This document shows, piece by piece, positions 23,615 to 32,934 of a DNA stretch of 64,000 nucleotides. The DNA lies in contig NZ_QDKG01000001.1 in the NCBI RefSeq assembly GCF_003076635.1, forward strand, positions 310,001 to 374,000, given 5' to 3'. Origin of the DNA: Sphingobacterium corticibacter (lineage in GTDB: Bacteria > Bacteroidota > Bacteroidia > Sphingobacteriales > Sphingobacteriaceae). Under the pieces are notes generated by a model. It saw only the letters and a program-made list of their open reading frames with translations, had not been told where the DNA came from and searched no databases. How positions within the stretch are numbered: position 1 is the stretch's first letter; each line of letters starts with the position of its first letter. A program made the position numbers and the translations under genes.

Positions 23615-24619
23615 ATGAAGTTAGTATCTTTTTTAAATAACGGAGAAACGCGTCTTGGACTTTTTAAAAACGGAAGAATAGTAGATCTTAATCAGGCCGA
23701 TGCTAGAATTCCAAGTACAATGGCTCTCTTCATAGAAAATTGGGAGGTAGCGTATTCAATAGCGAAAGCTGTTGCGGAACGTGCAACGAACGAAGGTCTT
23801 GAGGAAAGTAATGTCCAACTTTTGGCGCCAGTACCTGAACCTGCTTCTTGCCGTGATGGATATGCGTTTAGGCAACATGTTGAAGCTGCTAGACGTAATC
23901 GGCATGTACCTATGATAGATGAATTCGATCAGTTCCCAATTTTTTACTTTACAAATCACAAAGGAATACAGGGTCCGGGTGAGGTGCTGTGTATGCCGGA
24001 TCATTTCCAACAACTTGATTTTGAGCTTGAAGTTGCTATTGTAGTGTGTAAAAAAGGAAAGAATTTTACAGCTGCAGAGGCGGAAAAATATATTGGAGGT
24101 TATATGATCATGAATGATATGAGTGCGAGAACTCTCCAGATGGAAGAGATGAAGTTGAGCCTTGGGCCTGCCAAAGGAAAGGATTTTTGTACAGTTATTG
24201 GTCCATGGTTGGTGACTCCAGATGAGTTAGAAAAGTACAAAGTTCCAGCTAAGCCAGGACATGTTGGCTTTAGTTATAACTTGAATATGACCTGCTCGGT
24301 CAATGGAGTAGAGTTAAGTGCTGGTAACATGGCCGATATGGATTGGACTTTTAGTGAAATTTTAGAACGATGTGCTTATGGGGCTTATGTTTTTCCGGGC
24401 GATGTTATTGGTAGTGGTACAGTTGGGACTGGGTGTCTACTCGAGCTCAATGGAACAGGTTTGCTCCAAGATCCAAATTATGCCGTACAGTGGCTCAAAG
24501 ATGGTGATCAGATCGAAATGAAAATTGATGGTTTAGGAACACTTAATAATACAATCGTTGCTGAGAAAAGTAACTTTTCTTTGTTGGCACTTAAAAAAAT
24601 GAAAGAGGATGTTAATTGA
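23615..24619 (+). CDS. Fumarylacetoacetate hydrolase family protein
   Basis: The 334-aa enzyme probably performs the last step of tyrosine/homogentisate breakdown, splitting fumarylacetoacetate to fumarate and acetoacetate. The FAH fold is visible in FDQFPIFYFTNHKGIQGPGE, LDFELEVAIVVCKKGKNF (metal-binding acidic residues), YIGGYMIMNDMSARTLQ and FSEILERCAYGAYVFPGDVIGSGTVGTGC. It is shorter than the eukaryotic enzyme, like bacterial FAHD proteins. The next gene overlaps it by 11 bp. No maleylacetoacetate isomerase gene is nearby, so it may have to accept the maleyl isomer. Confidence 0.85.
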   Translation: MKLVSFLNNGETRLGLFKNGRIVDLNQADARIPSTMALFIENWEVAYSIAKAVAERATNEGLEESNVQLLAPVPEPASCRDGYAFRQHVEAARRNRHVPMIDEFDQFPIFYFTNHKGIQGPGEVLCMPDHFQQLDFELEVAIVVCKKGKNFTAAEAEKYIGGYMIMNDMSARTLQMEEMKLSLGPAKGKDFCTVIGPWLVTPDELEKYKVPAKPGHVGFSYNLNMTCSVNGVELSAGNMADMDWTFSEILERCAYGAYVFPGDVIGSGTVGTGCLLELNGTGLLQDPNYAVQWLKDGDQIEMKIDGLGTLNNTIVAEKSNFSLLALKKMKEDVN

Positions 24620-25463
24620 TTTTCAAAAAATATCTACAAGAGATAGTCAGCATTACCTGCAGCATGCAATCGCTCCTCGACCAATATGTTTTGCAAGTAC
24701 TATCAATGTGAAAGGAGAGGTTAACCTAAGCCCATTTAGCTTCTTTAATGTATTCTCTTCTAATCCGCCAATTGTAGTTTTTAGTCCTTCACGTCGGGCG
24801 AGAAATAATACGACAAAAGATACGTACAAAAATATTTTGGAAGTACCTGAAGTGGCTATCAATATTGTGGACTTTGATATGCTGCAACAAATGAGTTTAT
24901 CAAGTTGCGAATATCCTAGCGGAATCAATGAGTTTACAAAAGCGGGTTTGAGAATGCTTACGTCAAATACTATTAAACCGCCGAGAGTATTGGAAAGCAA
25001 AATCAGTATGGAGTGCAAGGTAACAGAGGTGAAGCCTTTGGGTAATCAAGGTGGTGCCGGCATCTTAGTGATCGCAGAAGTACTTCTGATGCATGTTGAC
25101 GATGAGATATTGGATAAGGATCGTCTTATTGATCCTAGGAAAATTAAACAGGTCGCTAGATTAGGGGGGGACTGGTATATGCATGTACAGCCAGAAATAA
25201 TATATAAAGTTCCAAAACCTGTCGCTGAGCTTGGGATCGGAGTGGATAAACTTCCTGCCAAAATACTTCAATGCCCTGTTTTTACGGGGAATCATTTTGG
25301 CGCTCTGGCGAACGTGTCATCCATTCCCGAGCGGGATGATGATTTTGATGATGATGTATTACACGATACAAATTTGTCTGAGTCAGCATTTGCTATGCGC
25401 ATTACTGCATTATTAGATGCAGGGGATGTTCAATCAGCTTGGCAGTTGGTGTTACGGTTTTAA
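24609..25463 (+). CDS. Flavin reductase-like (FMN-binding split barrel) protein
   Basis: The 284-aa protein resembles flavin reductases of the DIM6/NTAB type: IAPRPICFASTINVKGEVNLSPFSFFNVFSSNPPIV holds the flavin-binding region, followed by TTKDTYKNILEVPEVAINIV. The C-terminal quarter (VFTGNHFGALANVSSIPERDDDFDDD) is an extra acidic extension. It is encoded inside the tyrosine operon, overlapping the hydrolase by 11 bp. No monooxygenase partner is visible; its role in the pathway is not established. Confidence 0.8.
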   Translation: MLIDFQKISTRDSQHYLQHAIAPRPICFASTINVKGEVNLSPFSFFNVFSSNPPIVVFSPSRRARNNTTKDTYKNILEVPEVAINIVDFDMLQQMSLSSCEYPSGINEFTKAGLRMLTSNTIKPPRVLESKISMECKVTEVKPLGNQGGAGILVIAEVLLMHVDDEILDKDRLIDPRKIKQVARLGGDWYMHVQPEIIYKVPKPVAELGIGVDKLPAKILQCPVFTGNHFGALANVSSIPERDDDFDDDVLHDTNLSESAFAMRITALLDAGDVQSAWQLVLRF

Positions 25464-25571
25464 ATTTCCGATAGGCCAAAATTAAATAATTACTGATTTT
25501 GATCTAGAGCTGTTTATGGCGAGGATCTCATTCAGCAAATGAGGTGAAATAGAAAACTTAAATAATTAATT

Positions 25572-26735
25572 ATGTCTACATATCATAAACTCGGAAGTGT
25601 TCCGCGAAAGCGACATACGGTATTTAGAAAACCTAATGGGGAGCTTTATGCAGAAGAATTAGTTTCTACCCATGGTTTTTCGAGCACTTATTCTTTGGTG
25701 TATCATCACTATGCACCCACCTTAGTAAAAAAGATAGGCGAGCCCTATGATGTAAGTCCAAAAATTGGACGCGCTAAGCATTTGAAGCATACAAGTTTAA
25801 AAGGTTTCAGTATCCCTGCCAAAGACGACTATCTCGAAAGTCGGGTGCCAGTACTGGTGAATAGTGATTTGCACATCTCTCTCGCTGCACCGCGACATTC
25901 GATGGTAGATTGTTTTTATAAGAATAGTCAGGCAGATGAAGTTATTTTTATACACAAAGGGTCTGGTGTTCTCCATACAGGCTATGGAAAAATTAGATTC
26001 GAATATGGAGATTATTTAGTTGTTCCGAGAGGTGTGATATACCAGCTAAGTTTTGATTCGGAAGATAATCGTTTGTTTATAGTTGAGTCGTTTACGCCTG
26101 TCAGTACGCCAAAACGTTATAGAAATGAATATGGGCAGCTCATGGAGCACGCGCCCTTTTACGAGCGCGATATTCGCCGGCCAACGGATTTAGAAACGTT
26201 TGATGAAAAAGGCGATTTCAAAATACTCATCAAAAAAGATGGCTTAATGTACCCGTATACTTATGGTACACACCCATTTGATTTTGTAGGGTGGGATGGC
26301 TATCACTATCCTTGGGCGTTTTCCATCCATGATTTTGAACCAATTACTGGACGTTTACATATGCCGCCTCCCATACACCAAACGTTTGAGAATGCAAATT
26401 TTGTGATTTGCAGTTTTTGTCCAAGATTATACGATTACCACCCAGACTCTATCCCCGCTCCTTACAATCACAGTAATGTAGATTCTGATGAAGTATTGTA
26501 TTATGTGGACGGTGATTTCATGAGTAGGCATGATGTGGAGCAAGGACAAATAACGTTGCATCCCGGCGGTATCCCTCATGGTCCACATCCGGGCACTGTT
26601 GAAAAAAGTATAGGCAAGCATCGGACTGAGGAGCTTGCTGTGATGATCGACCCGTTTCGTCCGTTGATGCTTACAGAAGCTGCTTTAGCTATTGAAGATG
26701 ATAAATACTATACGTCTTGGATAGCGGGGGCTTAG
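25572..26735 (+). CDS. hmgA: Homogentisate 1,2-dioxygenase
   Basis: This enzyme opens the homogentisate ring to maleylacetoacetate using Fe(II) and O2. The 387-aa protein is the short bacterial form and keeps the N-terminal YHKLGSVPRKRHTVFRKPNG. The iron site is readable: PYNHSNVDSDEVLYYVDGDF supplies His and Glu (about residues 298-307), and HPGGIPHGPHPG supplies the distal His (about 335). It is placed between the flavin-reductase-like gene and HPPD, in reverse order to the pathway. Confidence 0.92.
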   Translation: MSTYHKLGSVPRKRHTVFRKPNGELYAEELVSTHGFSSTYSLVYHHYAPTLVKKIGEPYDVSPKIGRAKHLKHTSLKGFSIPAKDDYLESRVPVLVNSDLHISLAAPRHSMVDCFYKNSQADEVIFIHKGSGVLHTGYGKIRFEYGDYLVVPRGVIYQLSFDSEDNRLFIVESFTPVSTPKRYRNEYGQLMEHAPFYERDIRRPTDLETFDEKGDFKILIKKDGLMYPYTYGTHPFDFVGWDGYHYPWAFSIHDFEPITGRLHMPPPIHQTFENANFVICSFCPRLYDYHPDSIPAPYNHSNVDSDEVLYYVDGDFMSRHDVEQGQITLHPGGIPHGPHPGTVEKSIGKHRTEELAVMIDPFRPLMLTEAALAIEDDKYYTSWIAGA

Positions 26736-26778
26736 AAGAATTAATAATCCTAATTAAATATCATTAAAAAAGATAATT

Positions 26779-27918
26779 ATGGCTACAGCAACATCAATAA
26801 GTTTTGCCGAGAAAATAGGTAAAGCAAAAGATTTCTTACCGTTGAATGGCACGGATTACATTGAGCTTTACGTGGGAAATGCGAAGCAAGCGGCTCATTT
26901 TTACAAGACCGCGTTTGGATTTCAGAGCCTAGCTTACGCTGGTCCCGAAACAGGCCTACGTGATCGGTGTTCTTATGTTATTCAGCAAAATAAACTACGA
27001 TTAGTGTTGACTTCAGGACTTAGATCCGAGAGTCCGATATCAGAACATGTAAAAAAGCATGGAGATGGCGTTAAAATTTTGGCCTTGTGGGTCGACGATG
27101 CATATAATTCTTTTAAAGAGACTGTTGCTAGAGGAGCTAAAGTTTATCAAGAACCACAAACAGAGACAGACGAATTTGGAGAAGTCAGAACTGCAGGGAT
27201 ATATACTTATGGTGAAACTGTCCATCTCTTCGTAGAACGTAAAAACTACGATGGCCTTTTTCGTCCGGGGTATGAAAAATGGGAGTCTGATTACAATCCC
27301 GAAGAATCTGGCTTGTTATATGTTGATCATTGTGTAGGGAATGTAGATTGGAATCGTATGAATGACGTGGTCGAGTGGTACGAAACGGTAATGGGATTTG
27401 TTAACATATTGACATTTGATGATAAACAAATTAATACCGAATATTCTGCTTTGATGAGTAAAGTGATGAGTAACGGAAACGGATATGTTAAATTTCCTAT
27501 CAATGAACCGGCAGATGGTAAAAAACGTTCTCAAGTAGAAGAGTATCTGGAGTTTTATGAGGGAGAAGGCGTGCAACATGCCGCTCTTGCTACAAATGAT
27601 ATCGTTAAGACAGTTAGGCAGTTGAAAAAAAATGGTGTTGAGTTTCTTCCTTCTCCGCCTGATGCGTATTATGATATGCTCCCAGATAGGGTGGGGCATA
27701 TTGACGAAGAAATCAAGCTATTGCAAGATCTTGGTATTCTGGTTGATCAGGACGAAGAAGGTTATTTATTACAAATTTTTACCAAGCCATTGCAAGATCG
27801 TCCGACTTTGTTTTTCGAAATTATTCAGAGGAAGGGAGCACAGAGTTTCGGTGCTGGAAATTTCAAAGCATTATTTGAAGCCTTAGAAAAAGAGCAAGAA
27901 AGAAGAGGAAATCTATAG
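26779..27918 (+). CDS. hppD: 4-hydroxyphenylpyruvate dioxygenase
   Basis: HPPD converts 4-hydroxyphenylpyruvate to homogentisate. The 379-aa protein has two VOC half-domains. The Fe(II) ligands are in VDHCVGNVDW (His, about 178), GVQHAALATNDI (His, about 261) and LFFEIIQRKG (Glu, about 343). The conserved C-terminal gate helix segment GAGNFKALFEALEKEQERRG is complete. The gene lies 43 bp after hmgA and closes the operon, followed by an inverted repeat. Confidence 0.95.
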   Translation: MATATSISFAEKIGKAKDFLPLNGTDYIELYVGNAKQAAHFYKTAFGFQSLAYAGPETGLRDRCSYVIQQNKLRLVLTSGLRSESPISEHVKKHGDGVKILALWVDDAYNSFKETVARGAKVYQEPQTETDEFGEVRTAGIYTYGETVHLFVERKNYDGLFRPGYEKWESDYNPEESGLLYVDHCVGNVDWNRMNDVVEWYETVMGFVNILTFDDKQINTEYSALMSKVMSNGNGYVKFPINEPADGKKRSQVEEYLEFYEGEGVQHAALATNDIVKTVRQLKKNGVEFLPSPPDAYYDMLPDRVGHIDEEIKLLQDLGILVDQDEEGYLLQIFTKPLQDRPTLFFEIIQRKGAQSFGAGNFKALFEALEKEQERRGNL

Positions 27919-27939
27919 TGCTTGTAATGAATGGAGTAA

Positions 27940-27973
27940 AGCGCATCCGAAGCATATATCTAAGTGATGCGCT
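27940..27973. repeat. Inverted repeat downstream of hppD
   Basis: An 8-bp perfect repeat (AGCGCATC / GATGCGCT) with further partial pairing outside (GTAA/TTAC) has an 18-nt loop. There is no strong T run after it, so it may be a weak or factor-dependent terminator or an mRNA 3' stabiliser. Confidence 0.5.
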
Positions 27974-28692
27974 TACTTTAACAGTATTGTAGAGGTCTGT
28001 ACCGACCAAGACTATTGCGATGTAGATTTTACTAACCAAAATGATAAATGATCATTTTTTATGGTCGAATCAAACAAGCTAAGTTTGTGTCAGTCTCACT
28101 TCTCTTTTTATGCTAGATCGCGTATTTCTTTGGTGCTGGTGCAATGTGATTTGTTTGCGGTTTTTTTGTTGTGTTTGATCATAGTATTTTTTGGAAGGGA
28201 TTGTGACGGTAATATCTCGGTCAGTGAACTTCTTTTGCTACATGGTTGGTGTCAACTAGATCGGAAAAATTAAACAAATAGGCATTTGTTAAGACTTGCA
28301 ACTCTAATAAATCTAAATACTTCTTTTTATGCGGTTAACTTCAGTACAGCAATCCGCTTAAATATAGTTATATCAGTATAGACTAAAGTGCAAGCTTGCT
28401 GGATTGGTCGCTTTCTTAGCAGTTATACTTTGTGCCCAATACGCCTTGTTGGCGTAATACCGATATTATTTAGGTCACTAAATTTTTATTAGTCAGAAAC
28501 GAAATTCTATCGATGAAAGGTGCTTCATCATCTAAAGGTTTCGATGGGTATGAGAACATCTTTATGAGCAAGGTAGTCCAAATCAATTTTTTAGTGAATA
28601 GACTACATAAATATAACTCGAAAGTTGTGTGCGAAACAGCGTATTTACAGGGCATTTTGCCATTAAACTTTTTATAACAAGTAATAATACAA
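27974..28692. other. 719-bp intergenic region before the MFS gene
   Basis: No convincing ORF on either strand. A small hairpin (TACGCC-ttgtt-GGCGTA) lies near 28448-28464. The rest is AT-rich with no recognisable protein remnant. It is long for this genome and could hide a decayed gene, an sRNA or the MFS promoter; sequence alone does not say which. Confidence 0.4.
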
Positions 28693-29961
28693 ATGAGTAT
28701 ACAGAAAAAAACTACCACGATGAACATGGATAAGGTTTCCTCAGACTCCACCGTATCGCAGAAAAATATTGTTCTAATTATCGTTGTGGCTTCTTTGGGC
28801 TATTTCGTAGATATCTATGATCTAATTATTTTTTCAATCGTTAGGGTTCAAAGCCTGAGCGATCTCGGAGTGCCTAGCGAATTAATTCGATCAAAAGGTG
28901 AATTTATTATCAACATGCAAGTAGCTGGCTTGGTGCTGGGAGGCTTTTTGTGGGGAATTATTGGAGATAAATTTGGACGACTAAAAGTCTTATTTGGATC
29001 TATAATCATTTATTCAGTCGGAAACATATTAAGTGGAATGGTTACCGACGTGCCGACATATGCTCTTATTCGATTTGTTACTGGCGTTGGTTTGGCGGGA
29101 GAATTGGGGGCAGGCATTACTCTAGTGAGTGAGACTATGCCCAAAAATAAGCGTGGGTATGGAACAATGATCGTCGGAGGTGTGGGCATGATGGGGACAG
29201 TCGCGGCGTTTTATGCTTCTAGTTTGTTTGACTGGCGTATTGCATATTACGTCGGAGGTGGAATGGGGATTTTATTGCTTTTTTTACGATTAGGTATCTT
29301 CGAGCCTGCGATGTACAGTAAGACATCTAATCATATTTCTAAAGGAAGCTTAAAGTTACTTTTTGGTAACAAAGAGCGTGTTTTGCGCTATATCTATTGT
29401 ATTTGTTTGGGTATTACATCTTATTTCGTAATGGGTATTCTGATGACTCAAAGTCCTGAAATTGGAGCGGCGCTGGGTGCTGAGGTGCCAATTATTGCCG
29501 GGTTAGGACTGGTGTACCATTATATTGGTGTCACCATTGGTGAAGTTTTTGGAGGTTTCTTTTCTCAACTAACAAAGTCTAGGAAATATACGTTAGTTGT
29601 ATTGTACCTTGTAGCACTTGTCGCAACTATAAAGTATCTTCATACCGTGGGAATTACACAGCTTCAATTCAATTATTTAGCCTTTTTTATGGGTATAGGT
29701 GTTGGTTATTGGGCTACCTTTGTTACCGTAGCCTCCGAACAATTTGGGACAAATTTGCGAGCAACGGTAACGACCACTGTGCCGAATATTGTGCGAGGAT
29801 GTTTAATACCTATAACATTTGTTTATAACTTCTTAATACCTCATTTTGGGATGTTAAACTCTGCTCTTATTCTTATGATCGTGTTGACATCTATTTCACT
29901 CTTTGCAGTCACTCAGCTGAAAGAAAGTTTTAGTAAAGATTTGAATTTTTTAGAAGAATAG
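28693..29961 (+). CDS. MFS transporter (possible aromatic acid/metabolite uptake)
   Basis: The 422-aa protein has about 12 transmembrane helices. The MFS loop motif is visible as GDKFGRLKVLFGS after TM2, and TM1 has YFVDIYDLIIFS, the DxxD-type acidic pair found in metabolite:H+ symporters such as aromatic-acid carriers. TM4/5 reads RFVTGVGLAGELGAGITLVSE. It follows the tyrosine catabolic operon on the same strand but after 774 bp, so co-regulation is a guess. Substrate is not readable. Confidence 0.82.
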   Translation: MSIQKKTTTMNMDKVSSDSTVSQKNIVLIIVVASLGYFVDIYDLIIFSIVRVQSLSDLGVPSELIRSKGEFIINMQVAGLVLGGFLWGIIGDKFGRLKVLFGSIIIYSVGNILSGMVTDVPTYALIRFVTGVGLAGELGAGITLVSETMPKNKRGYGTMIVGGVGMMGTVAAFYASSLFDWRIAYYVGGGMGILLLFLRLGIFEPAMYSKTSNHISKGSLKLLFGNKERVLRYIYCICLGITSYFVMGILMTQSPEIGAALGAEVPIIAGLGLVYHYIGVTIGEVFGGFFSQLTKSRKYTLVVLYLVALVATIKYLHTVGITQLQFNYLAFFMGIGVGYWATFVTVASEQFGTNLRATVTTTVPNIVRGCLIPITFVYNFLIPHFGMLNSALILMIVLTSISLFAVTQLKESFSKDLNFLEE

Positions 29962-30345
29962 CGTGTTCACCTAATTTTTGAGATCGTTTTTTTGTTGTCG
30001 CAAAATTTTTGAACTTAGAGTGTCTGCTATTTGTTTACTGAGTAAGAATCCTCCTTTATTCACTATACAGAAGCTTTGTATCTTAGATTTTATGGTTTGA
30101 TTTAAACAAAATATCTTAAATAAAGCTATAAAAATGTTGAATAATAAATGGCGCGTAAGCTTTGTTCTGAAGACATATCTCAGGGTTGAAATTAGTATGA
30201 TTAATAAATCAGAGAACTGTTTGTTAATTTTTTGCTAAAGCAAAAAACAAGATGCTGTTTAGAACTTTATTATTTTACTTTTGTTTAAACTATCTTTAGG
30301 ATAATTTAATAAATAAGATTCCAATATTATAAGTTCAATCCATAT
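29962..30345. other. 384-bp intergenic region before TPR gene
   Basis: No ORF. TACTTTTG at 30276-30283 matches the TAnnTTTG -7 box and would give a leader of about 57 nt for the TPR gene; a second near match (TATCTTTA) follows at 30291-30298. No terminator-like stem was seen for the MFS gene. Confidence 0.4.
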
Positions 30346-32061
30346 ATGTTTTCAAATTCTTTTCAACGGATTCTTCTGTTATCAGTCCTGCTCATATGCA
30401 CGATTTTAACCAAATCAGAGGCACAGCAAGCAACGCCAGACTCTGCCTATCAGCAGAAATTGATCGAATTTCAACAATTGCTGCAAGCTGGACAAATAAA
30501 TGAGGGTGTTGAATTATTGGACAACCTTATTCAGGAATATCCTGATAACTCGGAAGCATATTACGCGAAGTCATTATTGTATGCGCAAATGGGCGATGTG
30601 GAAGGTAGTTTGCCATTTGCTCAACAAGCAATTCGTCTTAAGCCGAAAGATCTGACCTATAATAACCATCTGCTTGGTCTTTACAAAACGATGGGAGATG
30701 GCGAGGCAATCGTGCGTACACTCAATGAGCTTTTACAGTATTATCCGAACAATCCGGTGATTCTGCGCGAAAAGATGTTGATGCTACACGCGTCCGATAA
30801 GTCCGAAGAAGCATTGGCGGTATATGATGAAGCAATCAAAGCAATCGGTGATTCGGATACGCTAGATGTAGTAAAGGCAGAAGTGTTGATTGATATGGGT
30901 AAGCTGAAAGAAGCACGAACCTTATTACAGAAATGGTATCAGGAACGGTCACCGATACGCGAGGTGTATGGTACATTGGCTTTCGTGAACAATAACCTAG
31001 GACAAGGAAAACAAGCCATCCAAGTGTTGGAAGACGGTTTGACTTTTACGAAGAATGATTTTCTATATTTTGACTTAGCGGATATTTATAATAATCAGAA
31101 AAAGCCACAGCGAGCATATGCCGCACTGCAAGAAGCTTTTCGTTCGGAAAACATTCCTTATCCCGAAAAACACCGCGTGATGACACAGATCGCAGCTAGT
31201 CCAGATATGTTAACCTTGCCACAAAAACAAGATTTGGCAAATATGCTAGTGTTGAAATACCCACGCATAGCAGAGAACTACAATTTTAAGGCAGACATCC
31301 TTTGGCAAAGTCAAAATTTAGCGGAGTCAAAATCATTGTATCTGACCTCGTTGGGTATCAATCCACGGCAGGCAGATACGTGGAGGAAATTGATGAACGT
31401 GGAGATGGCGGCCAATCAACTCAGCGAAAGTATTATGCACGGGCAAGAAGCATTGATCCATTTTCCGGATAATTCGGTGTTGTTTTACTTTACGGGAATT
31501 GCTTATTTCATGAATAACGACACGACTGCCGCGCGCGAATATCTGGAAGCGGCATTAGATCATAGTGCCAATGAGAATGATTACGTTAAATCCATGATCT
31601 ACGGTTCGCTAGGCGATTTGTACCACGCACTAGATATGATAAAGGTGTCTGATGCCGCTTATCAAGAAGCTATTGCTTTGGATAGCACGAATGCATCTGC
31701 ATTAAATAATTTGGCTTATTACTGGTCCATTCGAAAAGAAAATTTGGATCAAGCTGCGGCATATGCTAAGCAAGCCACCGAGCTAGAGCCAACCTCCAAT
31801 ACGTTTATGGATACCTATGCTTGGGTATTATTTCAGCAAGGAAATTACCGAGAAGCACAGGTCTGGATTGAAAAAGCGATGAAAGGCGAAAAGCCTTCTG
31901 CTGTCTTGCTAGAGCACCATGGGGATATTTTAGCTAAACTAGGCAAAAATAAAAATGCGGTTGCGCAATGGCAAAAAGCATTAAACCTAGCCGATGAAGA
32001 CAAGTCTGTAGATGTAGATAAATTAAAAGAAAAGATTCGTGAGAAAAAGTTTATTGACTAA
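30346..32061 (+). CDS. Secreted tetratricopeptide repeat protein
   Basis: The 571-aa protein has a signal peptide (cleavage after SEA-QQ, about residue 26) and then TPR units over nearly the whole length. Examples are NSEAYYAKSLLYAQMGDVEGS and LPFAQQAIRLKP, and near the C-terminus NASALNNLAYYWSIRKENLDQ and TFMDTYAWVLFQQGNYREA. It is probably periplasmic or at the outer membrane and acts as a scaffold. The DUF4292 gene overlaps its 3' end by 23 bp. The same gene order before an EnvC-like gene is common in Bacteroidota, hinting at a role in envelope assembly. Confidence 0.88.
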   Translation: MFSNSFQRILLLSVLLICTILTKSEAQQATPDSAYQQKLIEFQQLLQAGQINEGVELLDNLIQEYPDNSEAYYAKSLLYAQMGDVEGSLPFAQQAIRLKPKDLTYNNHLLGLYKTMGDGEAIVRTLNELLQYYPNNPVILREKMLMLHASDKSEEALAVYDEAIKAIGDSDTLDVVKAEVLIDMGKLKEARTLLQKWYQERSPIREVYGTLAFVNNNLGQGKQAIQVLEDGLTFTKNDFLYFDLADIYNNQKKPQRAYAALQEAFRSENIPYPEKHRVMTQIAASPDMLTLPQKQDLANMLVLKYPRIAENYNFKADILWQSQNLAESKSLYLTSLGINPRQADTWRKLMNVEMAANQLSESIMHGQEALIHFPDNSVLFYFTGIAYFMNNDTTAAREYLEAALDHSANENDYVKSMIYGSLGDLYHALDMIKVSDAAYQEAIALDSTNASALNNLAYYWSIRKENLDQAAAYAKQATELEPTSNTFMDTYAWVLFQQGNYREAQVWIEKAMKGEKPSAVLLEHHGDILAKLGKNKNAVAQWQKALNLADEDKSVDVDKLKEKIREKKFID

Positions 32062-32800
32062 ATACCTTTGCGCGTTGCTTGCTATTGCGGTTTTCGCGTC
32101 GTCCTGTTCGTCTCGCCGGAAGACTGCAAAGGGAGCAGAGGTGCCGACAGCAGATGTCGCTACGGATAACTCCATCAAGACATTTGAGATGAGTAATCTA
32201 GACTATTTTACCTTCTCTGGTAGAGCAAAGGCCAAGGTGACGATGGATAAAAATAGCCACGATGCGACCACTCATATTCGAATAGAACGGGATAAGGCCA
32301 TTTGGATTTCCGTGACGGCCTTGCTGAATATCGAAGTAGCACGTGTATTAATCACGCCAGATAGTATCAAGATACAGACGAAGTATCCGAAAAAGGAGTT
32401 AATTACGCGCCCATTCTCTTATGTATATAACTACGTCAATCCCGGGCTAACCTTTAAGGCATTGCAAGATATTTTGGTGGGAAATCTTTCGCCTGAACTT
32501 TTGCGCTCATCTCAAGTTCAAGTCGCTAGCAGTGGCGAGGATGTCATCATTGTAGGATCGAAGAATAATGTGACATTCCAATACGGGATGAATCCCAAAA
32601 ATCGCCCCTATGCTACCAAAATAGAAGACAAGCAATTGGGTCAAATCTTGGATGCGTCGTACGATCAATATGGTTCTTTCGATGGTCACGTGTTTCCACA
32701 GCGATTTATCCTGAATGTGCAGGGAGAAGGTTTGCAGGTTAAAGCAGATTTACAATACAACCGTGTACAATTCAATGAAAAGTTGGATATGCCTTTTTAG
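32039..32800 (+). CDS. DUF4292 lipoprotein
   Basis: The 253-aa protein starts with GTG at 32039, overlapping the TPR gene by 23 bp. A signal peptide ends in VFASSC, so Cys at about 23 is probably acylated. The mature part matches DUF4292: NLDYFTFSGRAKAKV, then IWISVTALLNIEVARVLITPDSIKI and the C-terminal IEDKQLGQILDASYDQY. The fold is thought to resemble LolA/LolB-type half-barrels, which suggests lipid or lipoprotein handling; this is an inference from the family. It sits next to the EnvC-like gene. Confidence 0.85.
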   Translation: MRKSLLTKYLCALLAIAVFASSCSSRRKTAKGAEVPTADVATDNSIKTFEMSNLDYFTFSGRAKAKVTMDKNSHDATTHIRIERDKAIWISVTALLNIEVARVLITPDSIKIQTKYPKKELITRPFSYVYNYVNPGLTFKALQDILVGNLSPELLRSSQVQVASSGEDVIIVGSKNNVTFQYGMNPKNRPYATKIEDKQLGQILDASYDQYGSFDGHVFPQRFILNVQGEGLQVKADLQYNRVQFNEKLDMPF

Positions 32801-32885
32801 ACTTTCAGATGCGGATGTTCTGTTAAATTTCGTAAAATGTCAAAAAAAGACGTATCCCTGTGTCAGCTTAACTGATTAATATCGT

Positions 32886-32893
32886 TAATTTTG
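32886..32893 (+). promoter_or_regulatory. -7 box (TAATTTTG) for the EnvC-like gene
   Basis: An exact TAnnTTTG match 41 bp before the ATG at 32935. No clear -33 TTG is seen. Its presence suggests the EnvC-like gene can be expressed apart from the TPR-DUF4292 pair. Confidence 0.5.
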
Positions 32894-32934
32894 CCTCTTT
32901 ACAAATGATTGGATAGCTAGTTCCGGTAACTCTT

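Noticed and set aside
23368..23640. 90-aa ORF before the FAH-family gene
   Set aside because: It runs into the start of the real gene in another frame and has Cys/Lys-rich random composition; no family or ribosome site.
28061..28273. 70-aa ORF in the gap between hppD and the MFS gene
   Set aside because: Hydrophobic low-complexity product without a start context or motif, and no continuation on either side; treated as chance.
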